Made by a program: the position numbers and the translations under genes. Of a stretch of 64,000 nucleotides of DNA, positions 7,749 to 17,535 are shown piece by piece. Source of the DNA: Companilactobacillus keshanensis (GTDB lineage Bacteria > Bacillota > Bacilli > Lactobacillales > Lactobacillaceae); the NCBI RefSeq assembly GCF_003946205.1, contig NZ_RHOS01000003.1, forward strand, positions 124,001 to 188,000, read 5' to 3'. The notes beneath the pieces are model-generated. The model was given only the letters and a program-made list of their open reading frames with translations, was not told the DNA's origin and made no database searches. Within the stretch, counting starts at the first letter, position 1. Each line of letters begins with the position of its first letter.

Positions 7749-9104
7749 ATGAGTGATGATCCTACCGGAGCGACGCTTTTAGGTCAATTGATCTTAATTG
7801 TTGTTCTAACACTTTTGAATGCTTTTTTTGCTGCTGGCGAAATGGCAATTGTCTCGGTTAATAAAACCAAGGTGGAGGAGAAAGTGAACGACGGAAATCG
7901 TCGTGCTGCTAGAGTTTTAAAAGCAATAAATAATCCAAATAGTTTTCTATCAACTATTCAAGTAGCAATTACTTTAGCAGGTTTCCTTTCATCTGCCAGT
8001 GCCGCAACGAGTTTAAGTGTTAAGTTTGAAAGTTTGATTGGAACTTTCTCGGGTAGTCGAGAAGTTTCTATTATTGTTATTACAGTGATACTTTCCTACA
8101 TATCACTAGTATTCGGTGAATTATATCCCAAAAGGATCGCCTTACATAGTCCTTATCAAGTAGCAAGTTTTACTGAACCAATGATTACCATTTTTGGGAA
8201 ATTCTTAAAGCCATTTGTTTGGTTGTTAACTGCTACGATTGAGCTCTTAATGAAGATCACACCAATTGATTTTAGTCAAAAAAATGAACCAGTGTCTCGA
8301 AATGAGATGTTGGCTACTATCCAAAAATCACGTCAAAGTGGAACGATTAATTCTGATGAGTTTGAAATGTTGCAAGGAATTATTCGCTTCGGCGACAAAA
8401 CGATTCGGGAGATCATGGTTCCTCGGATCGATGCATTCATGATTGATATAAATGATCCCGTCGATGAAAACATCGATGCTATTTTGAACCAGCCATATTC
8501 TAGAATTCCGGTCTATGGTGGGGATAAAGATAAGGTTATCGGGATCGTACACATTAAAGATCTACTAAAAAAAGCTCGTGCGACTGGTTTTGATAATATT
8601 AATTTAACTGACATTATTACAGACCCCTTATTTGTTCAGGAATCAACTAATATTGATGCAGTTTTATTAAAGATGCGTAGTACTCAGACACAAATCAGTA
8701 TGGTCGTCGATGAATATGGCGGAATCGTTGGTTTGGCTACGATCGAAGATATTTTAGAAGAAATCGTCGGTGAGATCGATGATGAATATGATGAAGCTAC
8801 ATCAAATTATCAGAGACTAAGTCCTGATAAGTATTCAGTCTTTGGTCGTTTGTCGATCGAAGATTTCAACGACATGTTTGATGAAGATATTCATGTTGAT
8901 GATGTTGACACAATTGCGGGATTCTTGATTATGAATGTCGGTGAAATTCCTGATAATAATCATCCCAAGTCCTTTACTTTGGAAGATGGAATCGAGATCA
9001 CTTCAGGTAAAATGGATGGATCAAAGATTGAGGATGTCATTGTAACCATCCCCAATGAAAAAATAAAAATAGTTACAAGCAACATGTTTAAGAAGAGTTA
9101 CTAG
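7749..9104 (+). CDS. CNNM/CorC-HlyC family transporter-associated protein
   Basis: Membrane protein with an N-terminal DUF21/CNNM domain (about residues 10-185, 3-4 membrane segments), a CBS-domain pair (about 205-330, [18 protein letters not shown] and [19 protein letters not shown]) and a C-terminal CorC_HlyC domain (about 345-440). The family takes part in Mg2+ (and Co2+) homeostasis, probably as an exporter; older annotations call it hemolysin. ATG at 7749 is preferred over an in-frame ATG at 7728 because GAGAGTGG lies just ahead of it. Followed eight bases later by prfC, so the two are probably co-transcribed. Confidence 0.88.
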   Translation: MSDDPTGATLLGQLILIVVLTLLNAFFAAGEMAIVSVNKTKVEEKVNDGNRRAARVLKAINNPNSFLSTIQVAITLAGFLSSASAATSLSVKFESLIGTFSGSREVSIIVITVILSYISLVFGELYPKRIALHSPYQVASFTEPMITIFGKFLKPFVWLLTATIELLMKITPIDFSQKNEPVSRNEMLATIQKSRQSGTINSDEFEMLQGIIRFGDKTIREIMVPRIDAFMIDINDPVDENIDAILNQPYSRIPVYGGDKDKVIGIVHIKDLLKKARATGFDNINLTDIITDPLFVQESTNIDAVLLKMRSTQTQISMVVDEYGGIVGLATIEDILEEIVGEIDDEYDEATSNYQRLSPDKYSVFGRLSIEDFNDMFDEDIHVDDVDTIAGFLIMNVGEIPDNNHPKSFTLEDGIEITSGKMDGSKIEDVIVTIPNEKIKIVTSNMFKKSY

Positions 9105-9112
9105 GAGATAAT

Positions 9113-10690
9113 ATGGAACAAAAACAATTAGAAAATGAAGTTAACAAACGTAGAACATTTGCGATTATTTCTCACCCGGATGCCGGTAAGACAACAATTA
9201 CAGAGCAAATGCTCTATTTTGGTGGGGTAATCCGTTCTGCAGGTACTGTTAAGGCCAAAAAATCTGGTCAATTTGCTACCAGTGACTGGATGGAGATCGA
9301 AAAGAAACGTGGTATTTCTGTTACCAGTTCTGTTATGCAATTTCATTACCACGATAAGGACGTTAATATCCTAGATACACCAGGACATGAGGACTTCTCA
9401 GAAGATACATATCGTACTTTGATGGCGGTTGATGCTGCGGTAATGGTTATTGATTCTGCTAAGGGTATCGAGCCTCAAACTAAGAAATTATTTAAAGTTG
9501 TTAAAAAACGTGGTATTCCAATTTTTACTTTCATGAATAAATTAGACCGTGATGGTCGTGATCCACTAGATTTGATTGCCGAATTAGAAGATCTGCTCAA
9601 TATCGAAGGTTGTGCAATGAACTGGCCAATCGGTATGGGTAAGGAATTAAAGGGGCTTTATGATATTGCCAATAATCGTGTTGAACTTTATCGTAAAGAA
9701 GGCGATGATCGTTACTTGCCATTAACTGATGGAAAACTTCCTGCTGGAAATGAAGAATTAGAAGGCGAAGGGGTTTATGAACAAGCAATGGGTGAAGTTG
9801 ATCTTGTTAAAGAGGCCGGAAATACTTTTGACCTTGAAAAGATCCAAAATGGTGGTCAAACACCTGTCTTCTTCGGTTCAGCTTTGACAAACTTTGGTGT
9901 TCAAACTTTTTTGGATACGTTCCTTGATATGGCACCGGCACCAGCTGAGCATAAGATGCAAGACAGTGATGACGTTATTAAACCAGATGATCCAGAATTT
10001 TCGGCCTTCGTCTTTAAGATCCAGGCTAATATGAATCCTAATCATCGTGATAGAATCGCTTTTGTACGTATCTGTTCTGGTGAATTTGAAAAGGGTATGG
10101 ATGTAACGTTACAAAGAACCGGTAAAGTCATGCGTTTGAACAATGCTACTGAGTTCATGTCCGATCAAAGAGAACAAGTTAAGACAGCTGTTGCCGGTGA
10201 TATCGTTGGTTTATACGATACTGGTAATTTCCAGATTGGTGATACGATCTATACTGGTAAAAAGTCAGTTCAATTTGAAGATCTGCCACAATTTACACCA
10301 GAAATGTTTATGGAAGTTCAAGCTAAAAACGTTATGAAACAAAAATCTTTCCATAAGGGAATGCAACAACTTGTCCAAGAAGGTGCCGTTCAGTTGTATA
10401 AGACTTATACAACTAATGACTATATCTTGGGTGCCGTTGGTCAATTGCAGTTTGAAGTATTCCAATTCAGAATGAAGAACGAATATAACTGTGATGTTGT
10501 GATGAAGCCAATCGGTTCCAGAACAGCCCGTTGGATCGATCCTGAACAACTTGATCCATCAATGTCCTCAACACGTAATATGTTGGTTAAAGATTTAGAT
10601 GATCAACCATTGTTCCTATTTGAAAATAGATTTGCTGAGAATTGGTTTGCTAATAAATATCCAGATGTTAAATTAACTTCTAAATTGTAA
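9113..10690 (+). CDS. prfC: peptide chain release factor 3
   Basis: RF3, the GTPase that recycles class I release factors from the ribosome. 525 residues, normal length. G1 SHPDAGKTT near residue 20, switch [14 protein letters not shown] near 84-95, G4 NKLDRDGRD near 142; domain II and the C-terminal domain ([19 protein letters not shown]) follow. The gene has an AGGAGATAATATGG start and lies directly after the CNNM gene. Confidence 0.97.
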   Translation: MEQKQLENEVNKRRTFAIISHPDAGKTTITEQMLYFGGVIRSAGTVKAKKSGQFATSDWMEIEKKRGISVTSSVMQFHYHDKDVNILDTPGHEDFSEDTYRTLMAVDAAVMVIDSAKGIEPQTKKLFKVVKKRGIPIFTFMNKLDRDGRDPLDLIAELEDLLNIEGCAMNWPIGMGKELKGLYDIANNRVELYRKEGDDRYLPLTDGKLPAGNEELEGEGVYEQAMGEVDLVKEAGNTFDLEKIQNGGQTPVFFGSALTNFGVQTFLDTFLDMAPAPAEHKMQDSDDVIKPDDPEFSAFVFKIQANMNPNHRDRIAFVRICSGEFEKGMDVTLQRTGKVMRLNNATEFMSDQREQVKTAVAGDIVGLYDTGNFQIGDTIYTGKKSVQFEDLPQFTPEMFMEVQAKNVMKQKSFHKGMQQLVQEGAVQLYKTYTTNDYILGAVGQLQFEVFQFRMKNEYNCDVVMKPIGSRTARWIDPEQLDPSMSSTRNMLVKDLDDQPLFLFENRFAENWFANKYPDVKLTSKL

Positions 10691-10738
10691 TATAGTGGGG
10701 CCTACGTAAACTAGGCTCAGTTTAATACGTAAATATAT

Positions 10739-10788
10739 TCCTTAATGAATATTGGACTAAATTGTTCAGTCTTTATTGAGGATTTTTT
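10739..10788 (+). terminator. prfC terminator
   Basis: CCTTAAT (10740-10746) pairs with ATTGAGG (10775-10781) and an inner GACT/AGTC extends the stem; TTTTTT follows. Confidence 0.7.
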
Positions 10789-10880
10789 GTATCTAAAATT
10801 AAAAAAATATCCCTCAGGTTATATCCATTAAAACAATATAACTTAAGAGATAATATATTAATATTTTATGATGTTATATA

Positions 10881-11053
10881 GCCGGAGATTTTTAGTAAAG
10901 GAACCAGTTGCCAAAATGGCGTTGGAACGGTGTTTTCGGTTCTTACGACATGAACGATTCTGAGATTTGCGTCAGCAAAGCTAAGAATTGCATCTTCAGA
11001 CCTTGGCTGAAGATGGTCCGGCAACAGGTGGAATTACTAAAAACCGTAGGCGG
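10881..11053 (-). repeat. structured intergenic repeat, full-length copy A
   Basis: Copy A of a family also found at 27246 (C) and 32468 (D), in opposite orientation to those. Outer arms TTTTTAGTAA...ACC.GTTGCC (10886 onward and 11015-11045) pair with each other. Inside, hairpin 1 CATCTTCAG/CTGAAGATG (loop CCAAGGT on the minus strand), hairpin 2 around TTTGC-TGAC-GCAAA and hairpin 3 around GTAAGAAC...GTTC. It fills the gap between the convergent prfC and GNAT genes and ends 5 bases before the GNAT stop codon. Its GC content is higher than the flanks. Confidence 0.8.
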
Positions 11054-11058
11054 AAAAA

Positions 11059-11613
11059 TCAATACCCGTATTCTCGACGCAAAATAGAATAACAAACTTC
11101 ATCACAAACGCCGTTATTGTTTAAGCCTTTGTCACGCAAGATCCCCTCAAATCTCATATGACACTTAGTCATAACTCGTCCAGAATTAGGATTGTTATCG
11201 TCGTGTTTTGCTTCGATACGATTGACATCGGTCATATCGAATAGATACTCGATAATTCTTTCCAAAGCTTCAGGGGCGTATCCGTGCCCCCACCACAGTG
11301 AACCGATGCAATAGCCTAATTCCATGGTATAGGTTTTTTCGTCGATATCGACTACAGAAATAGTACCGATCAATTCGTGTGTTTCTTTGATCATGATACC
11401 CCAGACATATGTAGATAAATCAAAGTAGTCTTTTTCCATTTGAATCAAAAAATCTTGGGCCGTTTCGACTGACTGATAGGTATGCCAAGTTAAATATTTA
11501 GTGACTTTATAATCACTGGTCCAATTAGTAAACATTTCGTCAGAATCTTCGATCGTTAATCGTCGTAAAATTAAGCGGTCAGTTTCAAGCGGTATAGTTC
11601 CAACATGCTTCAT
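11059..11613 (-). CDS. GNAT family N-acetyltransferase (RimJ/RimL-like)
   Basis: Cytoplasmic acetyl-CoA-dependent acetyltransferase, 184 residues. Typical RimJ/RimL opening ETDRLILRRLTIEDSDEMF, then the acetyl-CoA pyrophosphate-binding region ELGYCIGSLWWGHGYAPEA (motif A) and the C-terminal VMTKCHMRFEGILRDKG. The ATG at 11613 is chosen because GGGAG precedes it; an upstream in-frame ATG at 11640 lacks a site. Substrate cannot be told. Monocistronic; its 3' end touches repeat A. Confidence 0.85.
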   Translation of the reverse strand: MKHVGTIPLETDRLILRRLTIEDSDEMFTNWTSDYKVTKYLTWHTYQSVETAQDFLIQMEKDYFDLSTYVWGIMIKETHELIGTISVVDIDEKTYTMELGYCIGSLWWGHGYAPEALERIIEYLFDMTDVNRIEAKHDDNNPNSGRVMTKCHMRFEGILRDKGLNNNGVCDEVCYSILRREYGY

Positions 11614-11767
11614 GCCATCATCTCCCAGAATTAATCTCATTCTATTCTACTTTTAAAATTTATAAAAGTTTAAAGTTGAAGAATACGTTTTAATCTAAAA
11701 AAGCTGTATTAAATTTTGAAAAATTGGTATCTTGTTAATAGTGCTTTTTTAGGGAGTTTAATTTAAA

Positions 11768-13090
11768 ATGAAATCAAAATTATCATGGCGTAATTTGATA
11801 TTTATAGGATCAATGTTGTTTGGATTGTTTTTTGGAGCGGGCAATCTGATTTTTCCGGTTTTTCTAGGACAACAGGCTGGTAGTACAGTGACTTTGGCTA
11901 TTATTGGATTTTTAATTGCTGGGATCGGATTTCCGTTATTAGGGGTCGCGGGTATGGGAATGACTCGTAGCAACAATGTGTTTGAATTGGCAACAAAGGT
12001 CAATCGTCCATACGCCTATGGATTCACCATTTTACTTTATTTAACGATAGGACCATTTTTTGCAACACCAAGACTGGCAACTTCGTCTTTTCAAATGGGG
12101 ATCATGCCGTTTATAAATGATGATCAAGGTAAGTTAGTTTTAGCGATTTTTTCAGTGATGTTTTTCTTAGTGGCCTGGTTCTTTGCTCGCAAACCCAGTA
12201 AATTGATGATTTATGTTGGCAAATGGCTGACTCCGATATTTTTGATCTTACTTGGCATTCTGATTCTGGTCGCGCTGATCAAACCAATGGGAAATTTATC
12301 GTTTCAAGCGACTAAAAGCTATGCGTCTAGTCCAGCTTTAAGTGGGTTTACTGAAGGATATAATACAATGGATGCTCTGGCCTCATTGGCTTTTGGAACA
12401 ATCGTTATAGATGCGATAAAGAATCTAGGTGTGACCGAGCCTACTCAAATTGCTAAAGATACGATCAAGTCAGGCGTTATCAGTGTAGTTTTGATGGGCG
12501 CAATATATTCACTATTAGCCTTGATTGGTACGATGAGTTTGGGACAATTTGCTCGAGCCGAAAATGGCGGTATCACACTGGCTCAAATTTTTAATTATTA
12601 CTTTGGATCATTTGGTAGTATTTTATTAGCCTTAATTGTAATAATTGCTTGTTTGAAAACGGCGATTGGATTGATCTCCGCCTTTGGTGAATCGATCCAC
12701 GATATGTTTCCTAAACTTTCATATAGATTTTTGATCATCTTTGCAAGTGTTGTACCATGTATTTTCGCTAATGTCGGTTTGACTAACATTATTAAATATT
12801 CAACGCCAGTGCTGATGTTCATTTATCCTTTAGCAATCGTTTTAATATTGCTGGCAGTTTTGTCACCAATATTAGGGGATTCACGCTGGGTTTATGGTAT
12901 AACGACACTATTTACAATTATTCCGGCAATTTTATCTGGTGCAGTGGTTATGCCTAAGAATTTACAAATAGATTGGTTAATAGACCTTAATAACTATTTA
13001 CCAATGTCTGATATCGGATTAAGTTGGATCGTACCAGCAGTTATTGGACTCATTATTGGATCCATATTTAAACGTATTAAAATAAATTAA
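11768..13090 (+). CDS. brnQ: branched-chain amino acid transport carrier BrnQ (copy 1)
   Basis: Sodium- or proton-coupled Leu/Ile/Val importer, 440 residues, about 12 membrane segments, beginning with the family signature SMLFGLFFGAGNLIFPVFLG and GIGFPLLGVAGMGMTRS. A paralogue is encoded at 39000 under a T-box leader; this copy has no T-box, only a plain upstream region with a GGGAGTTTAA site. Single-gene unit ended by the hairpin at 13091. Confidence 0.93.
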   Translation: MKSKLSWRNLIFIGSMLFGLFFGAGNLIFPVFLGQQAGSTVTLAIIGFLIAGIGFPLLGVAGMGMTRSNNVFELATKVNRPYAYGFTILLYLTIGPFFATPRLATSSFQMGIMPFINDDQGKLVLAIFSVMFFLVAWFFARKPSKLMIYVGKWLTPIFLILLGILILVALIKPMGNLSFQATKSYASSPALSGFTEGYNTMDALASLAFGTIVIDAIKNLGVTEPTQIAKDTIKSGVISVVLMGAIYSLLALIGTMSLGQFARAENGGITLAQIFNYYFGSFGSILLALIVIIACLKTAIGLISAFGESIHDMFPKLSYRFLIIFASVVPCIFANVGLTNIIKYSTPVLMFIYPLAIVLILLAVLSPILGDSRWVYGITTLFTIIPAILSGAVVMPKNLQIDWLIDLNNYLPMSDIGLSWIVPAVIGLIIGSIFKRIKIN

Positions 13091-13139
13091 AAAACTTCAA
13101 TGAGATTGACTAGTTTTAGTCGCATTATTGAAGTTTTTA
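13091..13139. terminator. bidirectional terminator between brnQ and arsA
   Basis: AAAAACTTCAAT (13091-13102) pairs with ATTGAAGTTTTT (13128-13139), with inner GACTA/TAGTC. A- and T-rich arms serve both convergent genes. Confidence 0.85.
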
Positions 13140-13142
13140 GTT

Positions 13143-14873
13143 TTAAATACTTAACAGTTCTTTTTCAAAATGAGGATTCCATTTTTCTACTGCAAAGTGG
13201 CCGTCAGAAATGTCTGCCACTTTTTGAATCCACTCGATTTCATTATTAGCACGTACTTTGAGAAATTTATTGGTTGTCTTTGAAGTAAAGAAACTCTGAT
13301 TTACTATCCACCAAGTATGGGCGATCTTAGTACGATTCAAATCGTCATTTAGACGCATTGATTCGTAAAATGGTGTTGGTTCAGGAAGTGTGACCATCAC
13401 GATCTCGGTCTGATTATGATCTTGCAATCTAGGCAACAGATCGATCATTGACTGAGGGATCTCGCCAGAAGCACGTTTGATTTCTTGAGCATATCTTTGT
13501 GTTGAATCTAGTAATAATAAGGTATGTCCAGTTGGTGCCGTGTCGACAACGACAACATCATCTTTATCATCAGCAATCAGATTTGCAAATTCTCTAAAGA
13601 TAGCAATTTCTTGAGTACAAGGTGAACGTAGATCCTCAGCGACATAGTCAACATCATCGGAATTTAAAGCTTTTCTAGCGTCTTCTAAAACTTCAGCTTG
13701 ATATTTTTTGAGAGCCGACTTTTCGTCGATATGGCTGATATGAATATTAGGGTCAGAAATATTAAAGTATGATAGATGGTCAGCTGGATCGGTTGTTATT
13801 AAACGAACCGATTTATTTCGTTGGGCCATTTTATTTGCGATTTGAACGGCAACGGTAGTTTTACCAACACCACCTTTTCCCATTGTGAAGACTAATTTTT
13901 TATCAGTTTCTATCAAATTCTTAACAATAACATCAATATTTTGATAATTATTTTCAGGCAAGGTAATATCGGATTCTTCGGGCTGTTTTGAATCTAGCAT
14001 TAGTCGAATATGATTCAAACTAGAAATATCATAAGGACGCAAAGGAACTTTAGAAGTTGTTAACTTGTTGATAAAGTCTTCAAATTCAGATAAATCGTTT
14101 TTCTGTTGGTTAAAGATGCCTTCAGATAAATCATCATCAAATTTTTCCATGACACCGTTGATAACTAGTTTTTGATTATTCATACCAATGTTAGCTAATT
14201 CCATTGAGGAACGTTTTGTTTCTTTTAGTGAGGCTCTTTGAGGACGAGTTATTAATATCAAAGTTGTCTTTAAAGAGTCTGTCAAAGTAGAAACAGCTTT
14301 TTCGTACATCTTCTTCTTGTCATTTAATCCTGAAAGTTGTCCCAAACAAGACACTCCACGGTCATTTTCATCTAAATAATTGTTCCAAGCAGAAGGTAGT
14401 TGCAACATTCTGATTGTGTGACCGGTTGGTGCGGTGTCAAAGATAATATAATCAAACTTATTGTCAATCTGTGGATCAGTCAAAAAATTGGCGAATTCAT
14501 TGAAGGCAGCGACTTCGACTGTACATGATCCGGAGAGTTGTTCCTCCATATTTTTAATGGCAGAATCAGGCAATTTTCCACGATAAGGGTTTAGCACGCT
14601 TTCCTTATATTCGTTGGCAGCAGTCACTGGATCAAAATTAGCTAATTGTAATCCTTTGGCCTGATCGACTTTGATTAACTTATTGTCGAGTTTCATTTCA
14701 AAGACGTCTTGTAGATTGCTTGCTGGGTCAGTAGACACCATGGCAACTTTAAAACCATGGTCTACTAGTTGTAGAGCAGTGGCGCTAGCAACAGAAGTCT
14801 TACCGACACCGCCTTTACCAGTGAAAAAGAGATAATGGGTCAAATTGTCCGTTAATGGATTATATTTTTCCAT
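13143..14873 (-). CDS. arsA: arsenite-stimulated tandem ATPase ArsA
   Basis: Cytoplasmic ATPase that drives arsenite/antimonite efflux pumps. 576 residues with two homologous halves, each with the deviant P-loop GKGGVGKT (residues 19-26 and about 331-338) and a DTAPTGHT switch motif. Metalloid-binding cysteines are in place: SGSCTVEVAAF (first half), SCLGQLSG, and RSPCTQEIAIF (second half). It is the last gene of arsR-arsD-arsA; the usual partner ArsB or Acr3 is absent from the operon and from this window. Confidence 0.94.
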   Translation of the reverse strand: MEKYNPLTDNLTHYLFFTGKGGVGKTSVASATALQLVDHGFKVAMVSTDPASNLQDVFEMKLDNKLIKVDQAKGLQLANFDPVTAANEYKESVLNPYRGKLPDSAIKNMEEQLSGSCTVEVAAFNEFANFLTDPQIDNKFDYIIFDTAPTGHTIRMLQLPSAWNNYLDENDRGVSCLGQLSGLNDKKKMYEKAVSTLTDSLKTTLILITRPQRASLKETKRSSMELANIGMNNQKLVINGVMEKFDDDLSEGIFNQQKNDLSEFEDFINKLTTSKVPLRPYDISSLNHIRLMLDSKQPEESDITLPENNYQNIDVIVKNLIETDKKLVFTMGKGGVGKTTVAVQIANKMAQRNKSVRLITTDPADHLSYFNISDPNIHISHIDEKSALKKYQAEVLEDARKALNSDDVDYVAEDLRSPCTQEIAIFREFANLIADDKDDVVVVDTAPTGHTLLLLDSTQRYAQEIKRASGEIPQSMIDLLPRLQDHNQTEIVMVTLPEPTPFYESMRLNDDLNRTKIAHTWWIVNQSFFTSKTTNKFLKVRANNEIEWIQKVADISDGHFAVEKWNPHFEKELLSI

Positions 14874-14882
14874 GATTTCCCC

Positions 14883-15215
14883 CTAGTTATTGGCTACTTT
14901 GGCTAGAGATACACCGGTGTATTCTTCAAACTCTTGTACCGTTGGATATTCTCCCTTTTTGACGATCTTACCATCAACAATTGTGATCGGTAATTGATCG
15001 TCATCTTCCTTTTCGTGCATAGCTGTTAAAACCATCGAATTATTAATATAAGAACGAGGATTGGATTTCAGATTATATCTTTCAAATTCAACGTCAGGGT
15101 TATCCTTTAACTTGTTATAAATTAAAGTAATCGTGATTAAATTTTGATCAACTGATGGACCGCAAACTCCGGTTGAACAACATAATGCTGGTTCATATAC
15201 TTGAACTTTTTTCAT
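14883..15215 (-). CDS. arsD: arsenic metallochaperone ArsD
   Basis: Delivers As(III) to ArsA and acts as a weak repressor. 110 residues with the essential cysteine set Cys12-Cys13-Cys18 (EPALCCSTGVCG) and the family segments RYNLKSNPRSYINNSMV and LPITIVDGKIVKKGEYPT. It lies nine bases upstream of arsA and 18 bases downstream of arsR, in one operon. Confidence 0.94.
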   Translation of the reverse strand: MKKVQVYEPALCCSTGVCGPSVDQNLITITLIYNKLKDNPDVEFERYNLKSNPRSYINNSMVLTAMHEKEDDDQLPITIVDGKIVKKGEYPTVQEFEEYTGVSLAKVANN

Positions 15216-15233
15216 ATCAATTCTCCTTAGTTT

Positions 15234-15536
15234 TTATTTTTTACAGTGACAAGCACATTCAGGGCCATTTTCAAAAAGGGTAGAAACATTTTTATTAAAA
15301 TCCGTAATGAATGATGTTTCTAAAGTGTAATGTTGCCATTTTCCAACACGTTTAGCGCTGACGATCCCAGCTTCCTGAAGTATTTTCATGTGATGTGACA
15401 ATGTTGGCTGTGTGAATTCAAAATGTTCTAAGAGATCGCAGGCACAGAGTGTCCCACATGATAATAGGTCGACTATCTTTAGTCGATTTGGATCTGAAAT
15501 TGCCTTTAATTGCTTGCTAAAATTTTCGTAGTCCAT
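15234..15536 (-). CDS. arsR: ArsR family metalloregulatory repressor
   Basis: Winged-helix As(III)/Sb(III)-responsive repressor, 100 residues. The alpha-3 metalloid site appears as CGTLCACDLL (Cys27, Cys31, Cys33), close to the ELCVCDL motif of classical ArsR, with recognition helix TQPTLSHHMKILQEAGIV. A second cysteine group, CACHC, sits at the very C-terminus and might give additional metal binding. First gene of arsRDA; probably autoregulated through the palindrome at 15572. Confidence 0.93.
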   Translation of the reverse strand: MDYENFSKQLKAISDPNRLKIVDLLSCGTLCACDLLEHFEFTQPTLSHHMKILQEAGIVSAKRVGKWQHYTLETSFITDFNKNVSTLFENGPECACHCKK

Positions 15537-15568
15537 AAAAAATCTCCTTTTTGAATGCCCTTACATTA

Positions 15569-15597
15569 AACATAGACGCTTATCTATATGAAGTCAA
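15569..15597 (-). promoter_or_regulatory. ars operon promoter with overlapping operator
   Basis: Minus strand TTGACT (15597-15592), 17-base spacer, TATGTT (15574-15569). The spacer holds the inverted repeat ATAGA-N6-TCTAT (15572-15587), placed so that bound ArsR would block the polymerase. Confidence 0.65.
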
Positions 15598-15625
15598 TAA
15601 CCAATTGATAAGTTAATCACATAAT

Positions 15626-15666
15626 AAAAAAACTATCCTGATTTTAACTATCAGAACAGTCTTTTT
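15626..15666 (-). terminator. terminator of the HAD-LacI unit
   Basis: Near-perfect hairpin between the A-run at 15626-15642 (with ACTATCCTGAT) and ATCAGAACAGTC plus T-run at 15650-15666; the stem includes the repressor stop codon. Confidence 0.65.
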
Positions 15667-16603
15667 GATTTCTAAGAATAAATTTTGATTCAACAGAAAC
15701 TTGTTTAGTTTCATCACTGATCGCTAGTTCAAAAGCCAGTCGACCAATTTCATGAAAGTTGTGATCGATCGTAGGTAAATTTAATAATTGGCCAGATAAT
15801 TGATTCTCTTGTCCAATAAGCATTGGTACGGGTAGATTGTTATCTAGATAAAATTGCCGTGCACCGGCAGCAATGTCATCTCCGTTTGAAAAGATCATAT
15901 CAGGGGTTTGGTTATTTTCATGGAGTGATCTTGCCGACGCATAACCATCTTCATACGTGACGATTCCGGTTCGCAATAGGTCATTTGATGGTGCATGACC
16001 AAAGACATCGGAGAAGGCCTTACGGGTCAATTGGCTGGTGGCGCTTAGTGTGAAATCGCGACTCAAAAGGATTGACACATCATGAACATTTTGTTCTTTT
16101 GCCCATTTGAAAGCGGCCAAATACGAATCAATTCTTTCAGTGTAGGCAGCAGAAATCTTATAATTTCCTGGATCATGGCAACAAACTATCGAACCGTAAG
16201 TTTGATAATTTACGAGGTCCTCTAAACTAATACCGTGGGATGTAAAGATAATAGCATCATAGGCCTTGCGACGTAAACGGTTCAAATAATTCATTTCGAC
16301 ATCAGCATTATACATTGATGGCAACAAAACTATCCGGTATCCAGCTGGAAAGGCCGCATCCATAATTCCATTGATAATTCCAGTGTAATAGGGATGCTTT
16401 GTGTGTGGCATAACGACGCCGATGTTATGAGTCTTTCCCTTGCTCAAATCACGTGCAACATCGTTAGGAACATAATCGTATTCCTTGATAACTTTTTGCA
16501 CAGCTAGTTTGGCATTATCTGAAACATATTTTCGACAATTAATAACGCGAGATACTGTCGCAGCAGAATAACCACTCAACTTTGCGATATCATGAATATT
16601 CAT
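15644..16603 (-). CDS. LacI family transcriptional regulator
   Basis: 319-residue repressor: N-terminal helix-turn-helix MNIHDIAKLSGYSAATVSRV, hinge VARDLSKGKTHNIGVVMP, then a periplasmic-binding-like effector domain (residues about 60-310). Effector unknown. Transcribed after the HAD gene with a 9-base gap. A perfect 12-bp palindrome GAAACGCGTTTC-type site lies ahead of the operon (17458) and a 19-of-21 match lies ahead of the EIIA-like gene (31415), suggesting that this protein autoregulates and controls that gene too. That link is inference. Confidence 0.88.
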   Translation of the reverse strand: MNIHDIAKLSGYSAATVSRVINCRKYVSDNAKLAVQKVIKEYDYVPNDVARDLSKGKTHNIGVVMPHTKHPYYTGIINGIMDAAFPAGYRIVLLPSMYNADVEMNYLNRLRRKAYDAIIFTSHGISLEDLVNYQTYGSIVCCHDPGNYKISAAYTERIDSYLAAFKWAKEQNVHDVSILLSRDFTLSATSQLTRKAFSDVFGHAPSNDLLRTGIVTYEDGYASARSLHENNQTPDMIFSNGDDIAAGARQFYLDNNLPVPMLIGQENQLSGQLLNLPTIDHNFHEIGRLAFELAISDETKQVSVESKFILRNQKDCSDS

Positions 16604-16612
16604 TATTACCTC

Positions 16613-17419
16613 CTAATGTATAAGATATTTTTTAATTCCAAAAGCAACACCATCTTCAATATTGCTCTTAGTGATTAAATTACTATATTGTTTAACTTCA
16701 TCGACAGCATTTTCCATGATGATCGGTGTTTCAACCATTTTTAACATAGGAATATCGTTGTGACCATCTCCAAAAGCGGCCAAATCGGATTTTTTAAGAT
16801 TATTTAATTCTTGAACGTATTTGATGCCATGAGATTTTTGGGCCTCTCTATTAGTAATTTCCAGATAGTTATTACCAGATTGCTGAACAGTAATATCTGA
16901 GATTTTTAAATCAGTTATGAACTTGTGTAAAATCGCAACTTCTTTTTCAGTTGGAGTTATTAACATGATTTTGAAGAAATTGATATTGGCATTTTGGAAA
17001 AGTTCTTTAAAATTAACTATGGTAGGATCAATTGAAGTGATTTTTGATTCATATTCGATACCAAAATCAATTTTTTCAGAATACCAATTGTTCGTATCGT
17101 AACAACTGATGCTGATATCGGGGAATTTTATTCTGATTTGTTCGATAATCTTTTTGACAGCATCTAGTGATAAGTGATGTTCCGATATTTTTTCAATGGA
17201 ACCATTATTAGACTTGAAAATCAATCCACCGTTAAAAGCAATTTGTGCACTTGTTAAATTTAATTTTTCGATCGTATCTTGCATTTCCATTGGAGCGCGG
17301 GCCGATACAAGTGTAAAGGGAATCTTACTTTCTTTGATAGCTTTGATATTACCATCACTGACTACTCCGGAGGCATTTAAAAGTGTATTGTCCATATCAG
17401 AAAAAATGTGTTTTATCAT
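16613..17419 (-). CDS. Cof-type HAD superfamily phosphatase
   Basis: Cytoplasmic HAD hydrolase with C2 cap, 268 residues. Motif I DMDNTLLNASG (nucleophile Asp in FSDMDNT), motif II VSARAP, motif III Lys in the QKSHGIKYV region, motif IV AAFGDGHNDIPML. Substrate is probably a sugar phosphate but cannot be told. Start is ATG 17419 with GGAGA five bases upstream; an upstream TTG reading is less likely. Forms an operon with the LacI-type regulator, so the substrate may relate to the regulator's effector. Confidence 0.88.
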   Translation of the reverse strand: MIKHIFSDMDNTLLNASGVVSDGNIKAIKESKIPFTLVSARAPMEMQDTIEKLNLTSAQIAFNGGLIFKSNNGSIEKISEHHLSLDAVKKIIEQIRIKFPDISISCYDTNNWYSEKIDFGIEYESKITSIDPTIVNFKELFQNANINFFKIMLITPTEKEVAILHKFITDLKISDITVQQSGNNYLEITNREAQKSHGIKYVQELNNLKKSDLAAFGDGHNDIPMLKMVETPIIMENAVDEVKQYSNLITKSNIEDGVAFGIKKYLIH

Positions 17420-17457
17420 AGTGTTCTCCAATCAATTTATAGTTTCATTTTAATTTC

Positions 17458-17478
17458 TGGAACGCGTTTCAGGTCAAG
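17458..17478. promoter_or_regulatory. LacI-type operator, copy 1
   Basis: TGGAACGCGTTTCAGGTCAAG: palindromic core AACGCGTT plus a conserved flank. On the minus strand TTGACC at its edge can serve as the -35 of the HAD-LacI operon, with TAAAAT 19 bases on as possible -10. Matches 19 of 21 bases at 31415-31435. Confidence 0.65.
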
Positions 17479-17535
17479 TTTGTTTTTGTTAATAGTTTAG
17501 AATTATGATTCAATTAGAAAAAATGGGGTGATGAA

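Noticed and set aside
9128-9352. Antisense ORF within prfC
   Set aside because: Shadow frame of a strongly conserved gene.
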